This document shows, piece after piece, positions 48,750-57,350 of a DNA stretch of 64,000 bases (the first letter of the stretch is position 1; the number at the start of each line of letters is the position of its first letter). The stretch comes from Janthinobacterium rivuli (GTDB taxonomy: Bacteria; Pseudomonadota; Gammaproteobacteria; Burkholderiales; Burkholderiaceae_D). Made by a program: the position numbers and the translations under genes. A model generated the notes under the pieces. That model had not been told where the DNA came from. It was given only the letters and a program-made list of their open reading frames with translations, and searched no databases. The DNA lies in assembly GCF_029690045.1 (NCBI RefSeq), contig NZ_CP121464.1:2356001-2420000 (forward strand), written 5' to 3'.

Positions 48750-49787
48750 ATGCATATCATTTTTTCGAATTACCGCACCCTGGGCAGCGCCTTGCTGGTA
48801 GCGGCCTGCGTCCTTTCCCAGCCTGCCCGCGCCACGGCGGCGCCCTCTGCGCCGGCCGGGAAAAGCCTGTCGTCCTTGCTGGCCGGCGGTCCCTTGCCGC
48901 GATTGAGCGAAGACCCGCAAGTGCGCGCGGCCCTGTTCGATTTCTTCGGTTACGCGCGCGGCAGCTATACGGAAGACGATGAATTGCTGCTGGCGCAGGC
49001 GCTCGAAGCGATCAGCGAAAAGCGCGATGCCACGCGCACCGTGCTGGCCGATGGCCGCCAGTTGCTCGCGTCGATGAATGACCGCAAGCAGGGCCGTGAA
49101 CGGGGCGCCATGCTGCTCGACAAGCGCGGCGCCATCATCGCCTTTGGCCTCGTCAACGGGCATTGCCGCCTGGAGGGCCAGCCGCTGGCGAAAGTCTGCA
49201 ATCCCGATCCGAATGCCGTGCTGACGGTGTTCCACCGCAAGGGCATGCTGGTCGGGGATGCGGCGCCTTTGCTGGCCTGGGCCCGGCAATTGCCGCCCAT
49301 GCTGGCGCTGATCGCGGGCGACAAGGAAGCGGGCGCCGACGGGCAAAAGATCGCCAGCGTTGAATATGTGCTGGCGCAGCCGGCCCTGCCGGGCTGGAAC
49401 CGCGCCCAGCTGCCGCCCGCGTATCCGCCGGCGCTGCTGCCGCTGCTGCTCGATAAATCCACGGTGCTGACGTCGGCCGGCGCCGGCGTGTTTGCCTATC
49501 CGCTGACCCTCAAGGGCAAGAAACAGAACAATGTGCTCGACCATGCGGAAGGCCGCCCGCCGCGCGACCTGGAAGTGGCGCTGCGCAGCTATGCCAGTTT
49601 CGACACGGTGGTCGAGCGTTACCGCCAGCTGGCCAAGGGCGCCCGGCTGCAGCGCAACGAGCGCACGGCCTACCTCGATGGCAACATGGGACAGGGCAGC
49701 TACCGCGTCTACATCCGCAACACGGGCGCCGATGGCGTGATGATCGACGTGGCGCTGTGGCAGCGCAAGTTGTCTGCCAGCCGCTGA
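48750..49787 (+). CDS. Hypothetical exported protein
   Basis: The 345-residue protein has a signal peptide of about 30 residues (ending ARATA). The mature region starts with LSSLLAGGPLPRLSEDPQVRAALFDFFGYARG and later has FHRKGMLVGDAAPLLAWARQLP and a beta-rich C-terminus (GSYRVYIRNTGADGVMIDVA). I recognise no domain. It is convergent with the LRR-like gene, with two bases between the stops. Confidence 0.65.
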   Translation: MHIIFSNYRTLGSALLVAACVLSQPARATAAPSAPAGKSLSSLLAGGPLPRLSEDPQVRAALFDFFGYARGSYTEDDELLLAQALEAISEKRDATRTVLADGRQLLASMNDRKQGRERGAMLLDKRGAIIAFGLVNGHCRLEGQPLAKVCNPDPNAVLTVFHRKGMLVGDAAPLLAWARQLPPMLALIAGDKEAGADGQKIASVEYVLAQPALPGWNRAQLPPAYPPALLPLLLDKSTVLTSAGAGVFAYPLTLKGKKQNNVLDHAEGRPPRDLEVALRSYASFDTVVERYRQLAKGARLQRNERTAYLDGNMGQGSYRVYIRNTGADGVMIDVALWQRKLSASR

Positions 49788-49789
49788 AT

Positions 49790-50821
49790 TCAATCAGGGC
49801 GCGCCTCTTCGTAGCCCAGTTGCGCCAGCTGCGCGGCGATGGCGTCGTCGCGGGTTTTCTTGCCGGTGCGCAGGCGCGCATGCGTGAGCGACGCGGGCAA
49901 ACCATGCGCCAGCAAGGCGTCGATGTCGAGCATGGTTTCGGATGCCGACAGCTGGCGCAGGGCGGGCAAGGCGGCAAGGCCTGGCAGGCTGTCGAGCGTC
50001 TTGCAGGTGTGCAGATGCAGGCGTTCAAGCACGGGATTGGGCCCCAGCGCGATCTGCCGCAGCTTGATCTGGTCTTCCACCCATAGCGCCTGCAGCAGCG
50101 GGAAGCGGCCGATATCGCCCAGGGTTTCCAGGCCGCGCACGCGTATCACTTCCAGTTTCCGCAACAGGGGCGCCTCGACGTGCGTGAGCGATTCGCGCCC
50201 GCCCAGCTGCAACAGCAGCCGGTCCAGGCGGGCCATCTCCGAGATGAAATCCAATGGCACCTTGTTCTTGATGCGGTATAGCGACAGCTCGTGCAGCGCC
50301 GGCAGGCCGGCCACGGTGTCGATATGCTGGTGGTGGCCCTCGATGACCAGGCTGGCCAGCTGCGCGTAGTGGCGCAGCGGGGCCAGGTCGATATTGTTTT
50401 TGGCCGACTCGCCCAGGTTCAGGTATTCGAGGCCACGCAAATTGTCGAGCTGCAGGATGTCGGCCTGCGCCAGCTGGTACACGCCCAGGCTCAGGCGCTT
50501 CAGGTGGCGCAGCTCGCCCAGGGTTTCCAGATGGATGGCTTGCCAGTGGCAGTCGATGGACAGGCTGGCCACATGCGGCAGCGCGCGCAGGATGCGGGCG
50601 TCGAACACCCTCGGGTCGTAACCGTAGATGCGGATGGTCAGCGCCGTGCCGCAGGTGGCGGCCAGGGCGTCGAGGTCGGCCAGCAGCGGCTCCGGCTCGC
50701 CCAGGGTATCGAACTGCACCAGCACCTGCTGGCCGCCCGCGATGGCGGCGCGGATCGCCGCAGCGTCGATGCGCCCGGGGTTCTGGATGCGTAGCGGCTG
50801 AGTTGTTTGCGTCATGGTCAT
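49790..50821 (-). CDS. Leucine-rich-repeat-like cytosolic protein
   Basis: The 343-residue protein has no signal peptide. From about residue 80 it shows degenerate LRR units of 22-26 residues: LRHLKRLSLGV, LRGLEYLNLGES, YAQLASLVIEG, LPALHELSLYRI, LRKLEVIRVRG and LERLHLHTCKTLD. LRR folds bind proteins. Its ATG overlaps the stop of the MORN-repeat gene (ATGA), so the two are translationally coupled. A second ATG six bases later is possible. No enzymatic motif is visible. Confidence 0.68.
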   Translation of the reverse strand: MTMTQTTQPLRIQNPGRIDAAAIRAAIAGGQQVLVQFDTLGEPEPLLADLDALAATCGTALTIRIYGYDPRVFDARILRALPHVASLSIDCHWQAIHLETLGELRHLKRLSLGVYQLAQADILQLDNLRGLEYLNLGESAKNNIDLAPLRHYAQLASLVIEGHHQHIDTVAGLPALHELSLYRIKNKVPLDFISEMARLDRLLLQLGGRESLTHVEAPLLRKLEVIRVRGLETLGDIGRFPLLQALWVEDQIKLRQIALGPNPVLERLHLHTCKTLDSLPGLAALPALRQLSASETMLDIDALLAHGLPASLTHARLRTGKKTRDDAIAAQLAQLGYEEARPD

Positions 50822-52872
50822 AGTCCTATCGGATAGTCGACTTTCCTGGGGGGAGGGCAGCCTTCCGGTCCCGGAAACGTCTGCTTGCCCGTGTCGTCGT
50901 AGCGCTTGCCGCACTCGACGAGCACGCGCTTGCGGAAGGTGTAGATGCTGGCCACCTTGCCGTTCGGGTGGTAGCAGATATTGTCGCCGTCGCGGTCGGT
51001 CGAAGCGTAGCTGATCGTGGTCTCGCCGTTGACCGTGCGCGTGCTGTGGCCGCTGCGCGGCTCCGTGCATTTGAGCTGGCCGCTTTCGTAATAGACGTTG
51101 AGGACGGAGGTGTCGGCGGCACGGTCGACCAGCAGTTCATCCTTGCGCTTGCCGTTCGGGTAGTTCGAATAGCCTTCCTGGCGCTGGCCGTACTGGAAGG
51201 CGTAGTAATACTGCGGTTTGCCGTCCGGGTAGTACATGTGGTGGTACTCGCATACGTCGTCGCGCGTGCTGCCGTACTCCTTGAAGGTGCAGCGGTGGAT
51301 GTCGTTGAACAGCTGGCCATCCTCATAGTACTCGCGCAGGTGCGTGAGCAGGCGGCCCTGGTCGATGACGGCCAGGCGTTCCGGCTTGCCGTTCGGGTAG
51401 TAGCGCGCGTCCAGGCCCTGCTTCTTGCCCATGTCCCACAAGGTGTCGAGACGCAGGATCTTGCCGCTGTCATCGAACGCCTGTTCGCGCCCATCGAGCT
51501 GCCCGCTGCGGTAGGAGGCCGTGTAGACCGCGTATTCCTTGCCGGCCGGGCCCAGATAGCGCGTGCGGCTGCCTTCGAGCACGCCGGCCTGGTAATGGTC
51601 GCGCAGGCGCAGCGCACCTTGCGCATCCGTGTCGATCGCTTCACCCTGCTTTTTGCCTTGCACGAAAGTGACGCTTTGCGTGGCCTGGTCCTTGAGCTTG
51701 AGCTTCCACGGCCCGTCGCGCAAGCCTTCGATGAAGCTGCCGTCGCCGTCTTCCGTGATCCACGCGCCATGGCGCGCGCCGTTGACGTAGTTGCCGCGCG
51801 TTTGCAGCTTGCCGCCCATGCTGCGTTCGTGCGGGCCGTTCAGCTGGCCGCCCGCGTAGGTGTCGAAGCCCGTCACTTCCTCTGCATCGGCATAGTTGAC
51901 GACCGTCCAGCGGCCTTCGCGCTTGCCGGCACGGTACATGCCGCTCTCGCTCTGCTTGGGATAGTTGAAGGACCACAGGCCTTCTTGCAGGCCGTTGACG
52001 AAGTGGCCCTTTTCGCTGCCTTCGTGCATGCCGTCGCGCACCCACAGGCCCTGGCGCTTGCCCTTCACGTACTGGCCCCGCTCGACCACCGAACCGTCGT
52101 CCCAGGCCAGGCTGTAGATGACGGAAGGGCCTTCCTGGCTGCCCGTGAACTGCTTCGGCGCCGTTTCCCACGTCACTTGCCACAGGCGGTAATTGCGCAG
52201 GATGCCGGCGCCGACATCGCTGTACAGGGTGTAGCTGGCGGTGAGAAAACGCTCGCCTTTTTTCCCGAAGGTTTTCTTGTAGATGATGGCGTCCTGGCTG
52301 CCGGCCGCCACGGGTTTACCCTCATCGCTGTAGTAGCCGACGATGGTGCCCTGCGTATGGTCGATGGCGTCGAAATCCGCATTGCCGCTCTTGCCGCGCG
52401 CGACGCTGTAGTCCATCGGCGCCAGTTTCGCCAGCGCCGCCTTGACCTGGCCCGCGTTGGGCGCGGCGCTTTGCGCCACGATGCGGTTCAACGCCGGCTG
52501 CAAGCCGTCCAGGCGCCTGTATTTGCCGGAACTGCGGTCGTAGCGGTAGGCGCGCAGTCCGTTCTTGCCGTCCTGGCGGAACAGCACCAGCATGGTTTGC
52601 ACGCTGTCGTTCGAATCCTTGTCCAGCGAGGCGTAGAAGACGGAGCGGATGACGGCGTTGCCGAACTGGTCGAGCAGGATGGGCTTAGCGGTGCTGCTCT
52701 TGCACTCGCAGTAATAGCCGTTGACGCCTTCTTTTTCCTTGAGAAAGGCGACGTCAAGCCCGCTGTCCTGCGCGGCGCTGATGGCGGGATGGGCGAGGCT
52801 CTTGCCTTCGTAGAAGGGCGCGCCGTGGGCAAGGGCGGAGCAAAGCAGCAAGGGCAGAAGCAGACGTTTCAT
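50818..52872 (-). CDS. Exported MORN/YwqK-repeat protein
   Basis: The 684-residue protein has a signal peptide of about 18 residues (MKRLLLPLLLCSALAHGA). The first 230 residues have no recognisable fold. From about residue 250 the protein is built of MORN-like YwqK repeats of 20-24 residues with the pattern G-x-Y-x-x-G-x-x-x-G-x-W (RGQYVKGKRQGLW, KGHFVNGLQEGLW, GMYRAGKREGRW, RGNYVNGARHGAW, YYPNGKPERL). YwqK-type proteins are often annotated as antitoxin-like immunity proteins, but without proof here. It is coupled to the LRR-like gene downstream. Confidence 0.75.
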   Translation of the reverse strand: MKRLLLPLLLCSALAHGAPFYEGKSLAHPAISAAQDSGLDVAFLKEKEGVNGYYCECKSSTAKPILLDQFGNAVIRSVFYASLDKDSNDSVQTMLVLFRQDGKNGLRAYRYDRSSGKYRRLDGLQPALNRIVAQSAAPNAGQVKAALAKLAPMDYSVARGKSGNADFDAIDHTQGTIVGYYSDEGKPVAAGSQDAIIYKKTFGKKGERFLTASYTLYSDVGAGILRNYRLWQVTWETAPKQFTGSQEGPSVIYSLAWDDGSVVERGQYVKGKRQGLWVRDGMHEGSEKGHFVNGLQEGLWSFNYPKQSESGMYRAGKREGRWTVVNYADAEEVTGFDTYAGGQLNGPHERSMGGKLQTRGNYVNGARHGAWITEDGDGSFIEGLRDGPWKLKLKDQATQSVTFVQGKKQGEAIDTDAQGALRLRDHYQAGVLEGSRTRYLGPAGKEYAVYTASYRSGQLDGREQAFDDSGKILRLDTLWDMGKKQGLDARYYPNGKPERLAVIDQGRLLTHLREYYEDGQLFNDIHRCTFKEYGSTRDDVCEYHHMYYPDGKPQYYYAFQYGQRQEGYSNYPNGKRKDELLVDRAADTSVLNVYYESGQLKCTEPRSGHSTRTVNGETTISYASTDRDGDNICYHPNGKVASIYTFRKRVLVECGKRYDDTGKQTFPGPEGCPPPRKVDYPIGL

Positions 52873-52974
52873 CGTGAGGCTGGCGCCGGGGCGCCGCAAT
52901 GGAAAGGCCACGATTCTGCCTGCGTTCTTACTTGCGGGCAAATGGGCGCGCGTCTATCGTGTGCGCGCCCCCGT

Positions 52975-53520
52975 TCAGGGCTGGTGCGCGGCGCAGAAGT
53001 CCAGCAGCAGCTGTTCGCCGTCCGGCCACGGGCCGTAGCCGGCGTCGCCGTTGATATGGCCGGCGTCGCCGATCATGGTGAAATCGCTGCCCCAGGCGGC
53101 GGCAAACGCGCGTGCCCGCGCGAAGCTGACGTAGGGATCATCGCCGCTGGCGACCACCAGGCTGGGAAACGGCAAGGCTAGCAGCGGCATCGGCGCAAAG
53201 CCCGTCGTACCGGCGGGGTAGGAGGGCGCTTCCACATCGCTGGGGGCGACGAGGAAGGCGCCGGCGATCTTGTGCGGCGAGCCGCTGGCCGCCCAGTGGG
53301 CCACCAGCGTGCAGGCCAGGCTGTGCGCCGCCAGCACGGGCGGGCGCTCGCAGGCGGCGATGGCGCGGTCGAGCTCCGCCACCCATTCGTCCTTGTCCGG
53401 CGTCTGCCATTCCCGGTGCGGCACGCGCGACCATTGCGGGTGGCGCGCTTCCCAATGGGTTTGCCAGTGCTGCGGCCCGGAATTCCACAGGCCGGCCAGG
53501 TTCAGGACGAGAGACGACAT
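52975..53520 (-). CDS. RBBP9/YdeN-family serine hydrolase
   Basis: The 181-residue alpha/beta hydrolase has the family pattern: LAGLWNSGPQHWQTHWE near the N-terminus, nucleophile AAHSLACTLVAHW, acid in ASGDDPYVSF and catalytic His in DAGHINGDAGYGPWPDG. It starts 15 bp after the kynA stop behind AAGGAG, so it belongs to the kynurenine operon. Formylkynurenine hydrolysis is the missing step between KynA and KynU and no kynB is present here, so this enzyme is a candidate formamidase. RBBP9 members are more often amidases or peptidases of unknown substrate. Confidence 0.85.
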   Translation of the reverse strand: MSSLVLNLAGLWNSGPQHWQTHWEARHPQWSRVPHREWQTPDKDEWVAELDRAIAACERPPVLAAHSLACTLVAHWAASGSPHKIAGAFLVAPSDVEAPSYPAGTTGFAPMPLLALPFPSLVVASGDDPYVSFARARAFAAAWGSDFTMIGDAGHINGDAGYGPWPDGEQLLLDFCAAHQP

Positions 53521-53535
53521 CGATGCTCCTTAAAG

Positions 53536-54423
53536 TTATAACTCCGTGCGAAGGGCAAACAGTTCGGGGAACAATACCACGTCGAGCATCTTGCGCAAAT
53601 AGCTCACGCCCGCCGTGCCGCCCGTACCCGTCTTGAAGCCGATGATGCGTTCGACCGTCGTCACGTGGCGGAAGCGCCAGAAGCGGAAGGCCGTTTCCAG
53701 GTCGACCAGCTTTTCGGCCAGTTCGTACAGGGCCCAGTGTTTCGACGGGTCGCGGTAGACTTCCAGCCACGCCGCCTTGACGGAGGCGTCGGCGCTGGTC
53801 GGCAGGGCCCAGTCGGCGTTCAGGCGCTCGGGGGAGATGGGCAGGCCGCTGCGCGCCAGCAGCTTGATCGACTCGTCGTAGACGGAGGGCGCGCGCAGGG
53901 CGGCGTCGAGCACCTTGTAGGTTTCCGGCGCCGTCGTATGCACGTTGAGCAGGGCGGCGTTCTTGTTCCCCAAAATGAATTCGATCTCGCGGTACTGGTA
54001 AGACTGGAAGCCGGACGAGGCGCCCAGGTAAGGGCGGATGGCCGTGTATTCGGGCGGCGTCATGGTGGCTAGCACGTCCCAGGCGTGCACCAGCTGGTCC
54101 ATGATGCGCGCCACGCGGGCCAGCATTTTAAAGGCGGGCGCCAGGTCGCCGCTTTGCAGGTTGGCGCGCACGGCGTGCATTTCGTGCAGCATCAGTTTCA
54201 TCCACAATTCGCTCGTCTGGTGCTGCACGATGAACAGCATTTCGTTGTGGTTCGGCGACAGCGGATGCTGGGCCGTCAGAATGCGGTCCAGCGCCAGGTA
54301 ATTGCCGTAGCTCATGGACTCACTGAAATCCATCTGCGCGCCATGCCACTGCGTATCCTGGCCGCCCGCATGCATGGGACAGCCGCTGGTGTTTTCCTTG
54401 TTCATATTCTTGTCGTCGCTCAT
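53536..54423 (-). CDS. kynA: Tryptophan 2,3-dioxygenase
   Basis: The 295-residue haem enzyme cleaves L-tryptophan to N-formylkynurenine. Conserved segments are [33 protein letters not shown] (with the substrate-base His), [11 protein letters not shown], and [20 protein letters not shown], containing the haem-ligand His and the substrate-binding Gly-Thr-Gly-Gly loop. I placed the start at the ATG of MSDDKN; the longer frame upstream overlaps kynU and is not part of the enzyme. It is the middle gene of the kynU-kynA-hydrolase operon. Confidence 0.96.
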   Translation of the reverse strand: MSDDKNMNKENTSGCPMHAGGQDTQWHGAQMDFSESMSYGNYLALDRILTAQHPLSPNHNEMLFIVQHQTSELWMKLMLHEMHAVRANLQSGDLAPAFKMLARVARIMDQLVHAWDVLATMTPPEYTAIRPYLGASSGFQSYQYREIEFILGNKNAALLNVHTTAPETYKVLDAALRAPSVYDESIKLLARSGLPISPERLNADWALPTSADASVKAAWLEVYRDPSKHWALYELAEKLVDLETAFRFWRFRHVTTVERIIGFKTGTGGTAGVSYLRKMLDVVLFPELFALRTEL

Positions 54424-54431
54424 GGGATGTT

Positions 54432-55694
54432 TCAGGTGACGGCATCGCGCTTGGCGGCGATGTCGTAGGCTAGTGTGTCGAGGATGTCGCGCAGGATTTC
54501 CACGGCATCCCACACGTCGGCAAAGCTCGTGTACAGGGGCGTGAAGCCAAAGCGCATGATGGCCGGTTCGCGGTAGTCGCCGATCACGCCGCGCGCGATC
54601 AGCGCCTGCATCACGGCATAGCCGTGCGGGTGCGTGAAGCTGACATGGCTGCCGCGGCGCGCATGCTCGCGCGGCGTGACGAGGCCCAGCGGATGGCTGG
54701 CGCAGCGCTGCTCCACCAGCGCGATGAACAGATCGGTCAGGGCCAGCGACTTGCGGCGGATGGCTTCCATGCTGGTTTGCGCAAAGATATCGAGGCCGCA
54801 TTCGACCAGGGCCAGCGAGAGTATCGGCTGCGTGCCGCACAGGGCGCGGGCGATGCCGTCGGCGGGCGCGAAGCCCGGCTCCATGGCGAACGGCGTGGCG
54901 TGGCCCCACCAGCCGGACAAAGGCTGGCGGAAGCGCGCCTGGTGTTTTTCCGGCACCCAGATGAAAGCGGGCGAGCCGGGGCCGCCGTTCAGGTATTTAT
55001 AGGTGCAGCCGACGGCCAGGTCGGCGCCGGCGCCGTTCAGGTCCAGCGGCACGGCGCCGGCTGAATGGGCCAGGTCCCACAGCGCCAGTGCGCCCTGCGC
55101 GTGGCAATGGCTGCTGATGGCGGCCATGTCATGCTGATAGCCGCTGCGGTAGTTGACGTGCGTGAGCATGGCGACGGCGCAATCGGCAGCTATGGCTTGC
55201 GTCAGTTCTTCCGGGCTGTCGACCAGGCGCAGCTGGTAACCGCGATCGAGCCAGGCGGCCAGGCCTTGCGCCATGTACAGGTCGGTGGGGAAGTTGCTGC
55301 GTTCGCTGACGATGATGCGCCGCGCCGCATGCGCGGGATCGCTGGCCTGCATCTGCAGGGCGGCGGCCAGGGCCTTGAACAGGTTGACGGAGGTGGTGTC
55401 GGTGATCACCACTTCGCCCGTGCCGGCGCCCAGTAGCGGGGCCAGGCGGTCGCCCAGGCGCTTGGGCAGGTCGAACCAGCCGGCCGTATTCCAGCTGCGG
55501 ATCAGGTCCGTGCCCCATTCCGCCGTGATGACGTGCTGGGCGCGGGCCAGGGCCGCTTTCGGCCGCGCGCCCAGGGAGTTGCCGTCGAGGTAAATCACGC
55601 CTTGCGGCAAGTCGAATTGCTGGCGCAGGGGCGCCAGGGGATCGTCGAGGTCGCGTGCGCTGCAGTCATGTCGAGAAATCATGGTGGCTTTCAT
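54432..55694 (-). CDS. kynU: Kynureninase
   Basis: The 420-residue PLP enzyme converts kynurenine to anthranilate and alanine. It has [14 protein letters not shown] at the N-terminus, the PLP region [14 protein letters not shown], the lysine in [16 protein letters not shown], and the C-terminal RFGFTPLY motif. Start codons at 55694 and 55682 (both ATG) are possible; neither has a strong ribosome site. It lies 8 bp upstream of kynA. The anthranilate made here can be respired or used for quinolone-type signals. Confidence 0.95.
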   Translation of the reverse strand: MKATMISRHDCSARDLDDPLAPLRQQFDLPQGVIYLDGNSLGARPKAALARAQHVITAEWGTDLIRSWNTAGWFDLPKRLGDRLAPLLGAGTGEVVITDTTSVNLFKALAAALQMQASDPAHAARRIIVSERSNFPTDLYMAQGLAAWLDRGYQLRLVDSPEELTQAIAADCAVAMLTHVNYRSGYQHDMAAISSHCHAQGALALWDLAHSAGAVPLDLNGAGADLAVGCTYKYLNGGPGSPAFIWVPEKHQARFRQPLSGWWGHATPFAMEPGFAPADGIARALCGTQPILSLALVECGLDIFAQTSMEAIRRKSLALTDLFIALVEQRCASHPLGLVTPREHARRGSHVSFTHPHGYAVMQALIARGVIGDYREPAIMRFGFTPLYTSFADVWDAVEILRDILDTLAYDIAAKRDAVT

Positions 55695-55875
55695 ATTGAT
55701 ACTTGTCTCAGTGGCACGATATTGCTTGAAGCTTAAAGTATTGTGCGGAAGCAGGCAGTGTAGCAAATTCACGCTGGAAAGCGGAATTTCCGCTCGGGTT
55801 GAAGCGCGGAAAGTACCTGCCTGCGGGGCGTCAACGAAAAAAATCACGATTTTTAAAAATATTTTCAAATAGCCC

Positions 55876-55902
55876 TAAAGTTCTGCGATTCGCCGCCGTC
55901 AA
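55876..55902 (+). promoter_or_regulatory. Sigma-28-like promoter 1 (TAAAGTTC-N11-GCCGTCAA)
   Basis: TAAAGTTC is separated by 11 bp from GCCGTCAA. The FliA consensus is TAAAGTTT-N11-GCCGATAA, so one mismatch in the -35 and two in the -10 box. It is preceded by CCC, as is promoter 2. Confidence 0.6.
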
Positions 55903-55972
55903 CGATTACATGAACGGTGTCAAACCGACGGAAAAAGAATGCGGGTTTTTGAAATATTTTTCAAAAAAGCCC

Positions 55973-55999
55973 TAAAGTTCCCGCCAGGACAGCCGTTAT
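55973..55999 (+). promoter_or_regulatory. Sigma-28-like promoter 2 (TAAAGTTC-N11-GCCGTTAT)
   Basis: The same -35 box, 11-bp spacer and GCCGT start of the -10 box as promoter 1, 97 bp downstream. The flanking TTTTTGAAATATTTTTCAAA is also duplicated from the first copy. Both point toward flhD. Confidence 0.6.
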
Positions 56000-56135
56000 C
56001 TAGGTAGACAGGCTTGATTCCAATCAAGTTGTTGTAAAAAAGTGATATTTTTTACAGGCCAAAAATTGGCTAAATCCGGCCCAGAGCCAACCCTCCATAC
56101 CCGCGCCGTTGCTGGCGCGCGACCATGATCGAGTA

Positions 56136-56154
56136 GTGTTTGTCAGACAAACAC
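56136..56154. promoter_or_regulatory. 19-bp palindrome GTGTTTGTC-A-GACAAACAC in the flhD leader
   Basis: A perfect 9-1-9 inverted repeat lies 135 bp upstream of flhD. It may be an operator or, in RNA, a hairpin in the leader. Confidence 0.6.
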
Positions 56155-56288
56155 CTACGATCCCATCCGCTATTGCCCGACCAAAAATACAGCGCTACGC
56201 CTCTGTTGCATTTAATGTTGCTCCTGCAGAATGTATCTCACTGGCAACACACAACGCCAGCTGAATTCAACGGATTGAGGAGATGGAA

Positions 56289-56606
56289 ATGACTGCTAAC
56301 GATATGATGGCTGAGATTCGCGACGCTAACCTGAGCTACCTGATGCTGGCCCAGCAAATGATTCGTGCGGACAAGGTAACGGCCATCTTCCGTTTGGGCA
56401 TTGCCGCCGAAATCGCCGAACTGATCGAAGGCATGAGCAATGCGCAGATCCTGAAGCTCGCTGGCGGCAACATGATGCTGGCCCGCTTCCGCTTCGACGA
56501 CAGCGCCATCCTGGGCATGTTGACGAACTACAATAAAGACCGCTCGCTGGCGCAATCGCACGCAGCTATCCTGATGGCAGGCCAGGGCGTCGAAGAAATC
56601 GCTTGA
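56289..56606 (+). CDS. flhD: Flagellar master regulator subunit FlhD
   Basis: The 105-residue protein matches FlhD, which with FlhC forms the FlhD4C2 activator of early flagellar operons. EIRDANLSYLMLAQQMIRADK and MFRLG-like AIFRLGIAAEIAELI are the typical helical segments. Two ATGs lie six bases apart; the second has AGGAG at good spacing, while for the first the ribosome site abuts the codon, so I use the second. flhC follows after 59 bp. Confidence 0.95.
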   Translation: MTANDMMAEIRDANLSYLMLAQQMIRADKVTAIFRLGIAAEIAELIEGMSNAQILKLAGGNMMLARFRFDDSAILGMLTNYNKDRSLAQSHAAILMAGQGVEEIA

Positions 56607-56665
56607 TTCAGCAATCTTCAGTCAGTATCAGTTAGTTAGTATCAGTCAGTCGCGGAGTACACAGC

Positions 56666-57229
56666 ATGGCCAAAAAAAGTGTCGTATCGGAAGCGCAGGA
56701 AATCCAGCTGGCCATCGAACTGATACAGCTGGGCGCCCGTTTGCAACTGCTGGAGACCGAAGTCTCGCTGTCGCGCGAACGCCTGCTCAATCTGTACAAG
56801 GAATTGAAGGGCGTCTCGCCGCCCAAGGGCATGCTGCCTTTTTCCACCGACTGGTTCATCACCTGGCAACCGAATATCCATTCCTCGCTGTTCATCAACA
56901 TCCACAAATTCCTCGTCGACCACGCCGGCGCCACGGGCATCGAAGCCGTGATGAAGGCGTATAAACTGTATCTGGAACAGATGCCGCCCGACGCGGGCGA
57001 AGAGCCGCTGCTGTCGCTGACGCGGGCCTGGACCCTGGTGCGCTTTTTCAGCAGCAAGATGCTGGACATGGCCCCTTGCGGCAAGTGCGGCGGCAAGTTT
57101 GTTGTCAACTGTCTCGACCTGAACGCCGATTATGTGTGCGGCCTGTGCCACATGCCTTCGCGTGCCGGCAAGACCAAGAAGGCGCGCGATGAAGCGGCCG
57201 CTGTCGCGCCACCGAGTGTCGCCGCCTGA
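56666..57229 (+). CDS. flhC: Flagellar master regulator subunit FlhC
   Basis: The 187-residue protein is FlhC, the DNA-contacting subunit of FlhD4C2. The zinc site of four cysteines is intact: C138, C141, C158 and C161 (CGKCGGKF and CGLCH), matching the E. coli positions almost exactly. The N-terminal helices (EIQLAIELIQLGARLQLLE) fit the FlhD-binding region. The C-terminal tail ends in an Ala/Pro-rich stretch. A terminator follows after about 40 bp. Confidence 0.96.
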   Translation: MAKKSVVSEAQEIQLAIELIQLGARLQLLETEVSLSRERLLNLYKELKGVSPPKGMLPFSTDWFITWQPNIHSSLFINIHKFLVDHAGATGIEAVMKAYKLYLEQMPPDAGEEPLLSLTRAWTLVRFFSSKMLDMAPCGKCGGKFVVNCLDLNADYVCGLCHMPSRAGKTKKARDEAAAVAPPSVAA

Positions 57230-57266
57230 TATTGCCCGAATTACTGTCCCAATAATAGCCTCAGTG

Positions 57267-57304
57267 AAAACCGGAGCGGTCGCCAGACCGGACTCCGGTT
57301 TTTT
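57267..57304 (+). terminator. Rho-independent terminator of flhDC
   Basis: An outer 10-bp stem (AAAACCGGAG paired with CTCCGGTTTT) encloses an inner CGGTC/GACCG stem with a GCCA loop, and ends in T6. Confidence 0.92.
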
Positions 57305-57350
57305 CATGGCGCTTTCGCTTACACTGGCGTTTTCCTCCTTTAACTTGCCC

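Larger units (their letters stand above)
55695..56288. other. Long divergent regulatory region between kynU and flhD
   Basis: This 594-bp gap has no gene I can support. It holds the kynU promoter at the left, two nearly identical 30-bp segments (each A/T-rich, ending CCCTAAAGTTC) with sigma-28-like boxes, an AT-rich tract around 56035-56075, a 19-bp palindrome, and the flhD ribosome site. The flhD leader from either promoter would be about 280 nt or longer. Confidence 0.6.

Noticed and set aside
49790..52872. MORN/LRR pair as a proven toxin-antitoxin system
   Set aside because: YwqK proteins are often labelled antitoxins, but neither protein has a toxin domain and the MORN protein appears exported. 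I report it only as a hypothesis.
53536..54909. Reading kynA with a 160-residue N-terminal extension
   Set aside because: The extension overlaps kynU in another frame and is compositionally a shadow; the conserved dioxygenase begins after MSDDKN.
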